A stretch of 64,000 nucleotides of DNA from a bacterium (GCA_016124895.1 WGMU01000050.1:1-64000); one strand, 5' to 3'; counted from the first letter of the stretch, positions 1 to 10,552 are shown. Program-made: numbers and translations. Notes: generated by a model from the sequence alone, not told the origin.

Positions 1-98
1 CCCGAGAGTCGCCCGGCCGTCTGCAGCGCACCTGCCAGTCCGAGAATCCCGAACCCCGCACCCGCCCGCTGCAGCATGTCTCGTCGTGAAAGGAACAT
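1..98 (-). CDS. DUF1501 family protein, N-terminal fragment (cut by window edge)
   Basis: An open frame begins at an ATG at 98 on the minus strand and runs off the window start. Its 32 visible codons encode a twin-arginine export signal: SRRDMLQRAG followed by a short Gly/Ala/Leu-rich hydrophobic stretch. This is the usual N-terminus of DUF1501 proteins, which are predicted secreted sulfatase-like proteins encoded next to PSD1 cytochromes in planctomycetes. The gene lies 19 nt downstream of the PSD1 gene at 118-2298 on the same strand, the standard operon partner and order. Only the signal region is visible, so the assignment rests on the Tat motif plus the neighbour. Confidence 0.75.
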   Translation of the reverse strand, partial: MFLSRRDMLQRAGAGFGILGLAGALQTAGRLS

Positions 99-117
99 CG
101 TTATCTGTCTTTCTAAC

Positions 118-2298
118 TCAATCCACAATCAGCAGCTCGTTCGATGCCAGCAGGATCTGAGCAAACTGGTTCCATCGCTCGCTGCGGTCTTCCCTGTCCT
201 CTCCGATAAACGACGCAGCGAGTGCCGCTTCTTCCTGGTCCGGTTTCCGACCGAACACGATTCCCCACGCGGCGACAATCTGATCCTCAACGTTCTCCGC
301 CGAAGCCTGAATTCGCTGCGACAGTGCCTGTGCCTGACGCACCATGAACGGGCTGTTGAGCACAAACATCTTCTGCAACGGCGTCGTCGTTTCGACACGT
401 CGCGCCGCGTGGGCATTCGGGTCGGGGAAGTCGAACTTTGCGAGCATCGGGTTCAGATCGAGCCGGCTGATCTCGGCATACACGGATCGTCGAGTTTCTT
501 CCGGTTTCTGCGGATCGATCGACTCGCCGCCAACAGTTCGGTCGAGCCGGCCTGCGACTTCGAGAATCGTGTCTCGCCACGATTCGATATCCAGCCGCCG
601 CCGGTTGGCCCGCCACAGCAGTCGATTGGCCGGATCGATCTTCTGCTTCGCGACGTCGAGGTCGCTGCTCTGCTGCCAGGTCGCCGAGAGCAGAATCTCA
701 CGCGACAGCCACTTCAGCGACCAGCCGTTCTCCATGAAGCGAACGGCCAGATCGTCGAGCAGTTCCGGGTGCGTGGGTGCTTCGCCGAGGGCTCCGAAGT
801 TGCTCGGCGTGCCGACCAGCGGCGACCCGACCAGCGTTGCCCAGACGCGGTTGACTATGACGCGCGCCGTCAGCGGGTTGTCACGCGACGCGACGGCCTC
901 GGCGAGCTGCTTCCGACCGCTGCCCTCATTGAAGTGCGGACGTTCGCTCGGGCTGAGCACGCTGAGAAAAGCCCGCTCGACCACCGGGCCTTTCGTTTTG
1001 ACGTTTCCACGAATCTGAATCTCGATGTCGTGCGGGTTCTGATCGCGGACGATGTGCCGTGCTTCTTCCGGTTTCTTTGCGTGCCCGTTCTTCTCTTTTT
1101 CCCGTTCGTCGTCGAGCGGTTCGTTGAACATCTCGGTGCTCGCGAAGATTCCCGCCAGCGAGTAGTAATCGGTCGACGGAATCGGATCGAACTTGTGATC
1201 GTGGCAACGGGCGCAACCAACCGTTAGCCCCTGCAGTCCGCGCATGACCGTATCAATCTGGCTCTCCCACTCGTCAGCCATAACTTCGGCATCGCCACGG
1301 CGGTAATACTTCGGACCGAGCCCCAGGAAACCGAGCGCGACCTGCGCGTCATGGTCGTCGGCCGCGAACTGATCGGCGGCAAGCTGCAGCCGGACGAACT
1401 CGTCATAGGCAATGTCTGCATTGAGTGCCTCGATCACCCAGTCGCGATACATCCAGGCGTTCGGGTAACACAGCGAGCGATTGTTGCCGACGATGTGCGC
1501 CTGGTCCTCGGCATACCGCGCCACGTCGAGCCACAGCCGCGCGAGCCGCTCGCCATACTGCGGTGCTGCGAGAACCTGATCGACGAGATTGCTCCACGCG
1601 TTCGGTGACTCGTCTGCCAGAAACGCGTCGACCTGCTCGGGAGTCGGCGGCAAACCATGAACGGTCAGGTACAGACGCCGAACGAGCGTGCGTTTTTCTG
1701 CCCGCGGATTCGGCGTGAGCCCGGCCTGGTCCTGTCGTGCAAGGACGAAGGCATCGACCGGCCGCCGCACCCACTCGGCATTCTGCACGGCCGGAGCCTC
1801 GTAGCGCGTTGGCCGCTGAAACGACCAGAACTCGCGACCGGCGTCGATGTCGATCCCAGCAGCAGCTTTCGGGCGAGTCACTTCATCGCGTGGATCCGGG
1901 GCACCGAGTCTGATCCACTGCTCAAAGTCAGCCACGACCTTCTCAGGTAAACGCTGCGAAGGCGGCATTTCGAACGACTCGTACCGCAACGCTTCGAGCA
2001 GCAGACTCTCGCCCGGCTGGCCCGGAACGACCGCCGGACCGGACTCACCGCCAGCCCGCGTCGCCATGCGCGAATCGAGCAGCAGTCCGCCTTTCGCCTC
2101 TTTCGAGTCCGCCGAGTGGCACTCGTAACAGTGCTTGACGAGGACCGGCCGAATCTTCTTCTCGAAGAATTCGATCCCGGCTGCCTTGTCCGGGCCAGCA
2201 GTGGCAGCGGGTTCTTCAGCATCCGCAACGAGGCTTACGCCAACTGGCAAAATCAGCAGCAAGCCGAACGCAGCAACAGAACGATACAGAGTCTTCAT
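118..2298 (-). CDS. PSD1 and planctomycete cytochrome C domain-containing protein (DUF1549/DUF1553)
   Basis: A 726-residue exported protein of the planctomycete cytochrome family. Residues 1-27 are a signal peptide. A CYECH haem-binding motif (C57, C60, H61) marks the PSCyt1 domain. DUF1549 (PSCyt2) follows, containing a second CxxCH (CARCHDHKFDP), and then the C-terminal DUF1553 (PSD1) domain with NRVWATLVG and the usual arginine-rich stretch. The start is the ATG at 2298, which opens directly into the signal peptide; a TTG three codons upstream is less likely. The DUF1501 gene follows after 19 nt. Family members are thought to be periplasmic and to act with DUF1501 proteins, possibly in breakdown of sulfated or complex polymers, but no member's reaction can be read from sequence. 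Confidence 0.93.
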   Translation of the reverse strand: MKTLYRSVAAFGLLLILPVGVSLVADAEEPAATAGPDKAAGIEFFEKKIRPVLVKHCYECHSADSKEAKGGLLLDSRMATRAGGESGPAVVPGQPGESLLLEALRYESFEMPPSQRLPEKVVADFEQWIRLGAPDPRDEVTRPKAAAGIDIDAGREFWSFQRPTRYEAPAVQNAEWVRRPVDAFVLARQDQAGLTPNPRAEKRTLVRRLYLTVHGLPPTPEQVDAFLADESPNAWSNLVDQVLAAPQYGERLARLWLDVARYAEDQAHIVGNNRSLCYPNAWMYRDWVIEALNADIAYDEFVRLQLAADQFAADDHDAQVALGFLGLGPKYYRRGDAEVMADEWESQIDTVMRGLQGLTVGCARCHDHKFDPIPSTDYYSLAGIFASTEMFNEPLDDEREKEKNGHAKKPEEARHIVRDQNPHDIEIQIRGNVKTKGPVVERAFLSVLSPSERPHFNEGSGRKQLAEAVASRDNPLTARVIVNRVWATLVGSPLVGTPSNFGALGEAPTHPELLDDLAVRFMENGWSLKWLSREILLSATWQQSSDLDVAKQKIDPANRLLWRANRRRLDIESWRDTILEVAGRLDRTVGGESIDPQKPEETRRSVYAEISRLDLNPMLAKFDFPDPNAHAARRVETTTPLQKMFVLNSPFMVRQAQALSQRIQASAENVEDQIVAAWGIVFGRKPDQEEAALAASFIGEDREDRSERWNQFAQILLASNELLIVD

Positions 2299-2578
2299 GG
2301 CGAACAACGAACTGGCGGGAAAGAACAGGTGGGTGAGTCTGCGTTAGCCGCAGGCAGCGGCAGGAGTGCCAGGCTGGAAAACGAGCACTCGGGAAGGCTC
2401 AGGAGTCTACCAGGTAACTCAGCCCGTCGCACCTTCATATCACTTCCGGCAAATTGGATGTTCCTGAGCGACGTGGACTGTAAAGTGAAACAGGCATCCT
2501 GGCGGTCATCAGAGATGCTGCAGGCCCGTCAACCTCAACAGGCAGAATCTCTGCCTCTCGTTCAGGCAATTGTGAGAG

Positions 2579-3763
2579 ATGTCCGAGTCCGCATTTGACT
2601 GGTTTGTGCAGATGACGAGTGGCGTCGCGCTCGGCCCCATGCCACGTGAAGACCTCGTTGAACTGGCTCAGTCGGGCGGGCTGCTGCAGCATGATCTGGT
2701 CCGCGAAGGTGAAGACGGTGACTGGCGACCTGCGAGCGAAGTTCCCGGATTGCTGAGTGTCGATTTTGACGACTCAGAATCGCTCGGCGAGACCGACGAA
2801 GCCACCGCCTCCATCGAGACCGACAGCATCCTGGCGATCGACGGTCCACTCGAACTCGACGTGCCCATTGCAGGCAATTCGGTGCCGACGTTGCCGCCCC
2901 GGCCGACTCCGCCGAAACGACCAGGCTCACCTCCGCAGCCGGTATCACCCGCGCCGCCGAGGCAAGCGCCAACGCAACCTGCAGAATCCACGCCACAACA
3001 GCGGGAACAAACGGCGACAACAAACCATCCAGTAACCGCAGCGCCTCCGCCGCCATCAAAACAGACACCGCCCGAGCCTCCGGACTGGCTGGCCAATGCT
3101 TCGTCACTGGATGACCCGCCGTCACTGCCGGACCACTTCGATCTGTCACGGCTGGAAGACGAGAACTTTGACGACGATGATGACTGGGAGGACAGCTCCC
3201 CGTACGCTCTGAAGGCCGAGAACGAGCCAGTCCCGCTGGTCCGGATTGGAAAAAAGACTCCGTCGTCGCCAGGAACGCAAACTCCGTCCACACCGCCGCG
3301 GCGTCGAACATCAACCCGACGTGCGATTTCGGATCGTGTTGCGGAAGGCTGGTCCTGGGTGCCCCGGTCACTGCGGCGAAAGCTGATCTGGGCAGTGGTC
3401 GGTGCCGTCGCGCTGGCGATTTTCGAATTCGCGGCTCCGTCACTGCTGCCGGGCAACGCTCGGTACATTTACGAAGAATTTGTTTCAATTCACGACGAGA
3501 TGCAGGCCTTTGATGATGGAACCCTCGACGCTGCTGGATGGAACGAGTTCACTCAATCGGCCAGCGAGGAGCTTGACGCCGCGCTGCCGTGGCTTGAGGA
3601 AAACGCGGTGCCAGGCGACCGTGTGACGTCGCTGCTGCTTTATGTCGGTCGCGATCTGCAGGAAATGATCCGGCTGCCACCAGGATCCGAACGTCCGCAT
3701 CAGCAGCGGGTCGACGGCTTCTTCGATCAGCTCGACGAGTTCTACGCATCCAATAATGACTGA
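2579..3763 (+). CDS. GYF_2-domain membrane protein
   Basis: A 394-residue protein. Residues 6-58 resemble the bacterial GYF_2 domain (WF, then GPM and a tryptophan in DGDW), a probable peptide- or protein-binding module. Residues 100-170 are rich in proline and glutamine, residues 187-210 are very acidic (DDDDDWED), and a single membrane helix lies near 269-290. About 100 residues then follow on the far side of the membrane. The layout suggests a cytoplasmic GYF domain on a flexible linker with one anchor. The gene overlaps the radical SAM gene by 8 nt, so the two are probably translated together. No specific function is recognised. Confidence 0.8.
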   Translation: MSESAFDWFVQMTSGVALGPMPREDLVELAQSGGLLQHDLVREGEDGDWRPASEVPGLLSVDFDDSESLGETDEATASIETDSILAIDGPLELDVPIAGNSVPTLPPRPTPPKRPGSPPQPVSPAPPRQAPTQPAESTPQQREQTATTNHPVTAAPPPPSKQTPPEPPDWLANASSLDDPPSLPDHFDLSRLEDENFDDDDDWEDSSPYALKAENEPVPLVRIGKKTPSSPGTQTPSTPPRRRTSTRRAISDRVAEGWSWVPRSLRRKLIWAVVGAVALAIFEFAAPSLLPGNARYIYEEFVSIHDEMQAFDDGTLDAAGWNEFTQSASEELDAALPWLEENAVPGDRVTSLLLYVGRDLQEMIRLPPGSERPHQQRVDGFFDQLDEFYASNND

Positions 3764-5279
3764 CATCGTCCTGACGACGCTCAACGCCCGCTACTGGCAC
3801 AGCGCCTTTGGCCTCCGTTATCTGCTGTCGAATCTCGGCAATCTGAGCGAACAGACGACGCTGCTTGAGTTCGGTATCAACGACAATTCGCTCGACGTAC
3901 TGGCAGCGATCCTCGACCGGCAACCGCGGATTGTCGGCCTGGGTGTTTACATCTGGAATGTCGAACCGGCCACGCGGCTTGTTGCCGACCTCAAACGAGT
4001 CCGCCCGGACATTCAGATCGTGCTCGGCGGACCGGAAGTCAGTTACGAACTCGAAGGCCAGCGTATCGTCGAGCTGGCTGATTACGTCATCACCGGTGAG
4101 GGTGATCTCGCGTTTGCCGAACTGTGCCGGCAATTGCTCGCGGGAACGCCGCCGCTGCACAAAGTCATCAGCGCGCCGCTGCCGCAGTTCGATCAGTTGC
4201 GTCTGCCGTACGAACTTTACACCGACGATGACATCGCTCATCGCGTGCTGTATGTCGAAGCGTCGCGCGGCTGTCCCTTCACGTGCGAATTCTGCCTGTC
4301 GGCGCTGGACATCCCCGTGCGGCAGGTCGATCTCGATCAGTTTCTCGCCGCGATGCAGACGCTGCTTGATCGCGGCGCGCGGCAGTTCAAATTCGTCGAC
4401 CGCACGTTCAACCTCAATCTCAGAGCCAGCCGCGCGATCCTGGAGTTCTTTCTCGATCGCTGTGAACCGGGACTGTTTCTGCATTTCGAGATGGTTCCCG
4501 ATCGCCTGCCCGACGCGCTGCGCGAACTCATCGCCCGCTTCCCCGACGGCACGCTGCAGTTCGAGATCGGCGTGCAGACCTTCAACCCGCGCGTCGGTGA
4601 ACTGATCTCGCGACGGCAGGACAACGAAAAGCTCGCAGAAAATTTCCGCTTCCTGCGCGAACAGACCGGTGTGCATCTTCACGCGGATCTGATCGTCGGC
4701 CTGCCCGGCGAAACCGTCGAAAGTTTCGCCGCAGGTTTCGACCGACTCGTCGCGCTTCGGCCGCAGGAGATTCAGGTCGGTATCCTGAAACGCCTGCGTG
4801 GAACGCCGATCACGCGGCACGACGAAACGTGGCTGATGACCTACAGCGCCGCGCCGCCCTACGAAATCCTCAGCAATCGCCTGATCGACTTCCCGGCAAT
4901 GCAGCGTCTGCGACGTTTCGCCCGCTTCTGGGATCTGATCGGCAACAGTGGCAATTTCAGCGAGTCACTCGACCTGCTGTTCGCCTCCGCCGGTTCGGCG
5001 TTCGCAACCTTCACCGCGCTAAGCGACGCGGTCTTCGATCATGAGCAGCAGGCTCACGGCATTCCGCTGCAGCGTCTCGCCGAGTACGTCTTTCGTTTCC
5101 TGATCGACGAGCTGGCGATCCTACCGCAAATGGCCGCGGCTACTTTGTGGAACGACTACACCCGCGCGGGTCGCCACGATCGTCCGCACTTTCTGCGCGA
5201 GTTCGACCTGCCTCATCCCACCAGACCAGCACGCGACGCAGCGACGATTCCGCCGCGTCAGGCAAGACACGTGCGATAA
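3756..5279 (+). CDS. B12-binding-type radical SAM protein (DUF4080-like)
   Basis: A 507-residue protein. Residues 1-140 form a cobalamin-binding-type Rossmann domain ([10 protein letters not shown] and VITGEGD, the usual GG-PE and GEGE-like motifs). The radical SAM core follows with the cluster ligands C173, C177 and C180 in [10 protein letters not shown], then [17 protein letters not shown] and a [12 protein letters not shown] motif that are typical of this class. The C-terminal part resembles the DUF4080 extension. The substrate is unknown; relatives include methyltransferases and methylthiotransferases. The start ATG lies inside the end of the GYF gene, so the two are likely coupled. Family is confident, reaction is not. 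Confidence 0.9.
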   Translation: MTDIVLTTLNARYWHSAFGLRYLLSNLGNLSEQTTLLEFGINDNSLDVLAAILDRQPRIVGLGVYIWNVEPATRLVADLKRVRPDIQIVLGGPEVSYELEGQRIVELADYVITGEGDLAFAELCRQLLAGTPPLHKVISAPLPQFDQLRLPYELYTDDDIAHRVLYVEASRGCPFTCEFCLSALDIPVRQVDLDQFLAAMQTLLDRGARQFKFVDRTFNLNLRASRAILEFFLDRCEPGLFLHFEMVPDRLPDALRELIARFPDGTLQFEIGVQTFNPRVGELISRRQDNEKLAENFRFLREQTGVHLHADLIVGLPGETVESFAAGFDRLVALRPQEIQVGILKRLRGTPITRHDETWLMTYSAAPPYEILSNRLIDFPAMQRLRRFARFWDLIGNSGNFSESLDLLFASAGSAFATFTALSDAVFDHEQQAHGIPLQRLAEYVFRFLIDELAILPQMAAATLWNDYTRAGRHDRPHFLREFDLPHPTRPARDAATIPPRQARHVR

Positions 5280-5328
5280 CAATCCGTTGAAACACGAAAC
5301 GGAAACCTCTCGCATCTGGCAGGAAACG

Positions 5329-6795
5329 CTACGCCAGAATGCCTTCGACGGGACCGTTGTCTTCGACTCCAGTCAGGCGGACGTCGAGGCCCTGGAACTT
5401 GACGCTCAGGCGGCGGTGGTCGATGCCCAGGCACTTCAGAATCGTCGCGTTCATGTCGTGGATGTGGACGGGGTTCTCGACGATGTTGTAGCTGAAGTCG
5501 TCAGTCTCGCCGTACACGACGCCTGGCTTGATGCCGCCGCCGGCCATCCAGATCGAGAAGCAGCGCGGGTGATGATCGCGGCCGTAGTTCTCACGCGTCA
5601 GATTGCCCTGGCAGTAGACCGTGCGTCCGAACTCGCCGCCCCAGACAACCAGCGTGTCTTTCAGCATGTCGCGCTGTTTGAGATCCTGAATCAGTGCCCA
5701 CGAAGCCTGATCGACGTCCATCGCCTGTTTCGGCAGGTCGCCGCCGACGTTGCCGTGCTGGTCCCACCCGCGGTGGAAAATCTGCACAAAGCGCACATCG
5801 CGTTCGACCATCCGTCGAGCCAGCAGCGCTGAGTACGCAAACGTGCCAGGTTTTGTCGCGTCGGGACCGTACGTCTCCAGCGTCTCTTTGGTTTCGCCGC
5901 TGATGTCCATCAGGTCGGGAACCGACGTCTGCATCCGGAACGCCATCTCGTACTGAGCGATCCGCGACTGCGTTTCCGGATCACCGACACGGTCGAGCGT
6001 CTGCTGATTGAGCTTTGCCAGCGAGTCGAGCATCCGGCGCCGGACTTCGCGGCTGACGCCGTCCGGGTTCGAGAGAAACAGCACGGGATCGCCGTCTCGA
6101 CGCAGCGCGACACCAGCGTGCTTTGCGGGCAGAAATCCTGCTCCCCACAGTCGGTTGTAGAGTGCCTGGGCCTGGCGTCCGGAACTCCAGGTCGGAGTCA
6201 TCACGATGAACTCAGGCAGGTCCTGGTTGAGCGACCCGAGCCCGTAGCTCAGCCACGAACCGAGACTTGGCCGGCCGGGAAGCTGGGCTCCGGTGCAGAT
6301 GTAGGTGATCGCCGGGTCGTGGTTGATCGCCTCTGTGTGCAGCGTTTTGACAATCGCGATGTCGTCGACCATTTTCGCGGTATGCGGCAGCAGTTCGCTG
6401 ATCCAGGTTCCGTTTTCGCCGTGCTGCGAGAACTTGAACTTCGACGGCGCAATCGGAAACCGTTTCTGGCCGGAGGTCATCGTCGTCAGCCGTTGTCCCT
6501 GGCGAATGGAATCCGGCAGGTCCGTATCAAACAGCTCGTCCATCTTCGGCTTGTAATCGAGCAGGTCAATCTGGCACGGCGCTCCGGCCATGAAGAGATA
6601 GATCGCCCGCTTCGCCTTCGGTGCGAAGTGCGGCAGTTCCGGCAGCCCGCCGTAATGCTGAGGCTTACTTTCCGGTGTCGCAGCCTGAGTCCTGCTCAGC
6701 AGCGAAGCCAGCGCCGCCGTGCCGAGTCCCATCGACGCCCCACTGAAGAAATGCCGCCGCGTGATGGCCTGACCGTAATCATGAAATGGGTGCAT
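5329..6795 (-). CDS. DUF1501 family protein
   Basis: A 488-residue exported protein with a twin-arginine signal ([10 protein letters not shown], residues 12-21) and the DUF1501 domain over the rest. Family hallmarks visible are [26 protein letters not shown] near residues 68-84, [16 protein letters not shown], and a C-terminal GGEFGRT, DHHP and [10 protein letters not shown] series. The fold is related to sulfatases and phosphatases, but sulfatase activity has not been established for the family as far as I know. It is the last gene of a minus-strand set that starts with the PSD1 gene at 10335 and has a 121-residue gene in between. An inverted repeat lies in the 91-nt gap upstream. Confidence 0.93.
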   Translation of the reverse strand: MHPFHDYGQAITRRHFFSGASMGLGTAALASLLSRTQAATPESKPQHYGGLPELPHFAPKAKRAIYLFMAGAPCQIDLLDYKPKMDELFDTDLPDSIRQGQRLTTMTSGQKRFPIAPSKFKFSQHGENGTWISELLPHTAKMVDDIAIVKTLHTEAINHDPAITYICTGAQLPGRPSLGSWLSYGLGSLNQDLPEFIVMTPTWSSGRQAQALYNRLWGAGFLPAKHAGVALRRDGDPVLFLSNPDGVSREVRRRMLDSLAKLNQQTLDRVGDPETQSRIAQYEMAFRMQTSVPDLMDISGETKETLETYGPDATKPGTFAYSALLARRMVERDVRFVQIFHRGWDQHGNVGGDLPKQAMDVDQASWALIQDLKQRDMLKDTLVVWGGEFGRTVYCQGNLTRENYGRDHHPRCFSIWMAGGGIKPGVVYGETDDFSYNIVENPVHIHDMNATILKCLGIDHRRLSVKFQGLDVRLTGVEDNGPVEGILA

Positions 6796-6823
6796 GGTAG
6801 AACCTCGTGGGATTCAGGTTTCC

Positions 6824-6881
6824 GGCCGGTTCCCACCAGCCGATTGTCGCTAGTTACAAAAACGGCCGGCGGGAACCGGCC
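6824..6881. repeat. Imperfect inverted repeat, 19-bp arms
   Basis: Arms at 6824-6842 (GGCCGGTTCCCACCAGCCG) and 6863-6881 are complementary at 17 of 19 positions, separated by a 20-nt loop. It lies between the 121-residue gene and the DUF1501 gene, where the minus-strand transcript would form a strong hairpin. There is no T-tract, so it looks more like a dispersed palindromic element or an mRNA-processing structure than a terminator. Confidence 0.6.
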
Positions 6882-6886
6882 CTACG

Positions 6887-7252
6887 TCAAAACTCGTCGG
6901 CCGTGCCGGGCCGTTCGGGGAGTGACCAGGTGAGTTCGAGTTGTTCGTTGCTGATCCGGAACTGGAAGTCGACGTGCCCGCGGCCGTCGCGACAGATGTC
7001 GCTGCAGCCGTCCTGTTGAAGCCAGTCGAAGTTCAGTGACAACGAACCTTCCGTTTCCGACCGGAAGCTGATGTCGCGAATGCTCAGGGAGTTTTCGACG
7101 TACGCCGCATGTTCGTAGTGCAGTCGTGCCCAGAGCGACGCGGCGGTTGCGCAGGCGTCGAAGTTTCGCTCGACGCAGGCAGCGATGCCGGATCGGTCCG
7201 GTGAAGAATCGCCCAGCGGCAGTTGAATCAGTCGGTCGGTCGAGACAGTCAT
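6887..7252 (-). CDS. Hypothetical protein, translationally coupled to PSD1 gene
   Basis: A 121-residue protein without signal peptide or membrane helix. The C-terminal half (HVDFQFRISNEQLELTWSL) has an alternating beta-strand pattern. No family is recognised. Its ATG overlaps the stop codon of the PSD1 gene by one base (TGATG at 7250-7254), which strongly suggests coupled translation. A small cytoplasmic protein inserted between a secreted cytochrome and its secreted DUF1501 partner is unusual. Confidence 0.7.
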   Translation of the reverse strand: MTVSTDRLIQLPLGDSSPDRSGIAACVERNFDACATAASLWARLHYEHAAYVENSLSIRDISFRSETEGSLSLNFDWLQQDGCSDICRDGRGHVDFQFRISNEQLELTWSLPERPGTADEF

Positions 7253-10200
7253 CAGTTTTTCGTCAGCACTTCGTCGAGATTGAGAACCAGATTGGCGACC
7301 ATCGTCCAGGCCGCCAGGTCAGTCTGGTCCATACTGTCGGTGACTGGAGCTTCGCCGATTGCGAGCAGTTTGCCGGCCGCTTCGGGATCGGAAGCGAAGT
7401 CTTTTTTCAAATCGTTGAAGACGGACACCAGTTCGGCGATCTCGGCATCCGTTGGCTGTCGTGCGGTGGCAAGGTTCAGCATCCGGGCGGCGCGGGCTTC
7501 GGGAGAGTCTCCGGCTTCGATGGCAACGCGCTGCGCCAGGCCGCGGGCACATTCGACGTACTGCGGATCGTTCAGCAGCAGCAGCGCCTGCAGTGGCGTG
7601 TTGGTGCGTTCGCGGCGGACGGTGCAGGCTTCGCGTGACGGCGCGTCAAACGTACTCATCTCCGGCGCGACCGCCGTTCGCTTCAGGAAGGTGTACAGCG
7701 TCCGGCGATGGACCTTGTCGTCTCCCTTGTCGGCCACAAAGCGGACCGTGTTCGATCCGCTGTAACCGACGGCAAACCACAGGCCGTCGGGTTGCGGCGG
7801 CTTGACACTCGGGCCGCCGATCTTTTCGTTGAGCAGTCCGCTGACCACGAGTGCCTGGTCGCGGAGCATTTCGGCATCGAGCCGGAAACGCGGACCGCGG
7901 GCGAGGAGTCGGTTCGTCGGGTCGGCTTCCAGCACTTCCGGAGGAACGTCCGACGTCTGCCGGTAAGTCGCCGACAGCACCAGCCGCTTCATGAATGCCT
8001 TAACGTCCCAGCCGTCATCCTCGAACTGCACCGCGAGCCAGTCGAGCAGTTGTGGATGGCTCGGCGGTTCGCCCTGCGAGCCAAAGTCTTCGGTCGTTTT
8101 GACAATCCCCGTCCCGAAAACCTGCTGCCACAGCCGGTTGACAGTGACCCGGGCGGTCAGCGGGTGCGAGCGATCGACGAGCCATTCGGCAAATCCGAGC
8201 CGGTTGAGCGGTGCGCCTTCCGGGAGCGGCGGCAGCACTCCGGGAACGGCGCGCTGCACTTGTTCTTTCTGCTGGTCGTACTCACCGCGGTTCAACACGT
8301 ACGCGGGCTTCTGATCTTTCTTCTCACGGAAGATCAGCGTCGTCGGTGCGCTGTTTTTCGTGTCAGTGATCTGCTTTTCGGCGTCGGCGATCGCCGCGTG
8401 CAGCGGATCGAACGTCTTCTGCGTGCTGGCGAGAACGTTCTCGACAAAGTAGTCGAGCAACTGCTTCTGCTGAGCGTCGCTGCGTTTGTCGGCATCGAGT
8501 AGAACGATCGGCTTAATCGAGTCAGGCAGCGAGCCTGCGTTGGCTGCTTTCTGATCGCGTTCCCAGACGAGCAGCGAGTCATACAGCGGGTTCTGGTCCG
8601 ACTTGCTGACGATGCCAGCCTTATCCCACGAGACCTTGCCGTCGAACTGCGTGAATGCCCAGCCGTTGACCTGCGAGCCCTCTCTGAGACCGACCTGATC
8701 GACAGGGACTTCCAGACGCACCCACTCGCCAGCCTTCGGCAGATCTCCGATACGTCGGCGGCTGGGACTGTCGGCCTTACCCCAGTCGATATGGTCGCCA
8801 CCCCAGACGGCGCGATGCTCCCACGAGCCATCGTTCCACTGCAGCATGATCTCCTTCGGTGGATTCTTCTCATCGAGCCAGACGTAGCAGAAGAACTGAT
8901 CGCCGTCGGCGACGCGCAGCGGATTCTTCGCTCCGGTAAAGAAGTGCTGACTGAGGCCGGCAGCGGTGCGCGTCGAGACCTTACTGCCACTGACCGGTTT
9001 TGGATCATCGACGAACTGCCACGGGCTGTTGCCCTGAGCGTTCGCACCTTCCGGAACGGCGTCGTCGATCCAGACGAACTCTTTCGGTTCGGGGAGCTTC
9101 GCTTCGGCTGGCTGCTCCGGTTCGGTGTAGACGTACGCGGCAAGCTGTTTCGTGATCTCATTCCGCGTGCTGGCGATCTTCGCTTCGAGTTCGGCCACAC
9201 GCGACCTCTGTTCGTCAGTCATGACTTTGATGACCGGATCCGGATCCTTCTTGTTGCCGTCGAGCGGTGCGCCGTCGATTGAGTTGAAAAAGGCGAACAT
9301 CGAATAGAAATCGCGTTGCGTGAACGGGTCGTACTTGTGGTTGTGGCAGCGCGAGCAGTCGAACGTCATGCCCATGAACACGGTGCCGGTCGTCACGACC
9401 CGGTCGACGACGTTGCGGACATAAACCTCTTCGGCGATCGACCCGCCCTCGGAAGTTGTCACATGGCAGCGGTTGAAACCGGTCGCGATCAGGTCGTCTT
9501 CAGTTGGGTTTTCCAGCAGGTCACCGGCGAGCTGTTTGATGACGAACTGGTTGAACGGCAGGTTCTGATTGAACGCGTTGATGACCCAGTCACGGTAGAG
9601 CCACATCTCGCGGTAGTTGTCGAGATGCAGGCCATGAGTGTCGCCGTAGCGCGCGGCATCGAGCCAGAAGCGGGTCATGTGTTCGCCATAGTGCGGCGAT
9701 TCCAGCAGTCGGTCGACGACCTTCTCGTACGCGTCCGGCGATTCATCTTTGACAAAGGCGATGACGTCTTCAGGTTTCGGTGGCAGGCCGGTCAGGTCGA
9801 ACGAAACGCGTCGGATCAGGGTTTCGCGCGAGGCTTCGCGCGACGGATTGATGCGTTTCTCATCGAGACGCTTGCGAATGAACGCGTCGATCGGATTGCG
9901 GACCCAGGCGGGCTGCGACACGGTCGGCGGGGCGGGTTTCTGCGGAGCGATGAATGCCCAGTGTTCGTGCCAGGCAGCTCCGCTTGCAACCCAGCGTTTC
10001 AGCAGATCGATCTCCTCAGGCGAGAGCTTCTTCGTCGAATCGGCCGGCGGCATGACGAGGTCAGCGTCACCGGTCGAGATGCGGGCGACGAGTTCACTGG
10101 CCTCGGGCTGGCCGGGCACGATGACGATCTCTCCGGACTCGGCTGCTCCGTATGCGCTGTCCTTGCGGTCGAGTCGAAATCCTCCCTGGCGTTTGTTCTC

Positions 10201-10335
10201 ATCCGGGCCGTGGCAGGCATAGCACTTGTCGGACAGAATCGGTCGAATGTCGCGGTTGAAGTCGATTTCGTCGGCCGCAAAGGACGTGGAGGGCAGGACG
10301 ATGAGCAGGGCAGCAACGAGTCGATACGCAGTCAC
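7252..10335 (-). CDS. PSD1 and planctomycete cytochrome C domain-containing protein, long form
   Basis: A 1027-residue exported protein. A signal peptide (residues 1-20) is followed by PSCyt1 with CYACH (C38, C41, H42) and GGFRLD. DUF1549 comes next with a second CxxCH (CSRCHNHKYDPF). An insert of about 250 residues rich in beta-strand and tryptophan follows, and then C-terminal DUF1553 (ARVTVNRLWQQVFGTGIV, NTPLQALLLLNDPQYVE). The start codon is GTG at 10335, supported by a GAGGGGA ribosome-binding site five bases upstream. The insert makes it about 300 residues longer than the copy at 118-2298 and may carry a carbohydrate-binding or sandwich fold (inference). It heads the set with the 121-residue gene and the DUF1501 gene. 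Confidence 0.93.
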   Translation of the reverse strand: MTAYRLVAALLIVLPSTSFAADEIDFNRDIRPILSDKCYACHGPDENKRQGGFRLDRKDSAYGAAESGEIVIVPGQPEASELVARISTGDADLVMPPADSTKKLSPEEIDLLKRWVASGAAWHEHWAFIAPQKPAPPTVSQPAWVRNPIDAFIRKRLDEKRINPSREASRETLIRRVSFDLTGLPPKPEDVIAFVKDESPDAYEKVVDRLLESPHYGEHMTRFWLDAARYGDTHGLHLDNYREMWLYRDWVINAFNQNLPFNQFVIKQLAGDLLENPTEDDLIATGFNRCHVTTSEGGSIAEEVYVRNVVDRVVTTGTVFMGMTFDCSRCHNHKYDPFTQRDFYSMFAFFNSIDGAPLDGNKKDPDPVIKVMTDEQRSRVAELEAKIASTRNEITKQLAAYVYTEPEQPAEAKLPEPKEFVWIDDAVPEGANAQGNSPWQFVDDPKPVSGSKVSTRTAAGLSQHFFTGAKNPLRVADGDQFFCYVWLDEKNPPKEIMLQWNDGSWEHRAVWGGDHIDWGKADSPSRRRIGDLPKAGEWVRLEVPVDQVGLREGSQVNGWAFTQFDGKVSWDKAGIVSKSDQNPLYDSLLVWERDQKAANAGSLPDSIKPIVLLDADKRSDAQQKQLLDYFVENVLASTQKTFDPLHAAIADAEKQITDTKNSAPTTLIFREKKDQKPAYVLNRGEYDQQKEQVQRAVPGVLPPLPEGAPLNRLGFAEWLVDRSHPLTARVTVNRLWQQVFGTGIVKTTEDFGSQGEPPSHPQLLDWLAVQFEDDGWDVKAFMKRLVLSATYRQTSDVPPEVLEADPTNRLLARGPRFRLDAEMLRDQALVVSGLLNEKIGGPSVKPPQPDGLWFAVGYSGSNTVRFVADKGDDKVHRRTLYTFLKRTAVAPEMSTFDAPSREACTVRRERTNTPLQALLLLNDPQYVECARGLAQRVAIEAGDSPEARAARMLNLATARQPTDAEIAELVSVFNDLKKDFASDPEAAGKLLAIGEAPVTDSMDQTDLAAWTMVANLVLNLDEVLTKN

Positions 10336-10552
10336 TTGAGTCCCCTCGGGCTGAGGTTGTCGATGTCGGAGTGAAAGACGTTGGCAAGCAAACAGGCAGG
10401 ATGCCAGGGTGGGCTCTATTGTGGAGGGCGAGGTCCATTATCCACAGACTCCGATGCGACGTCGAGTGATCTCGCGGATTTGCAGTCGGACGGTTGATTG
10501 GACGGGCGAATCGCGCCGTCGTCCATCGTGTCGAAAGAAAGGTCCGTTGAAA

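Noticed and set aside
3549-4820. Minus-strand open frame of 423 codons opposite the radical SAM gene
   Set aside because: Antisense to the conserved CxxxCxxC region; composition is Arg/Gln-rich shadow sequence.
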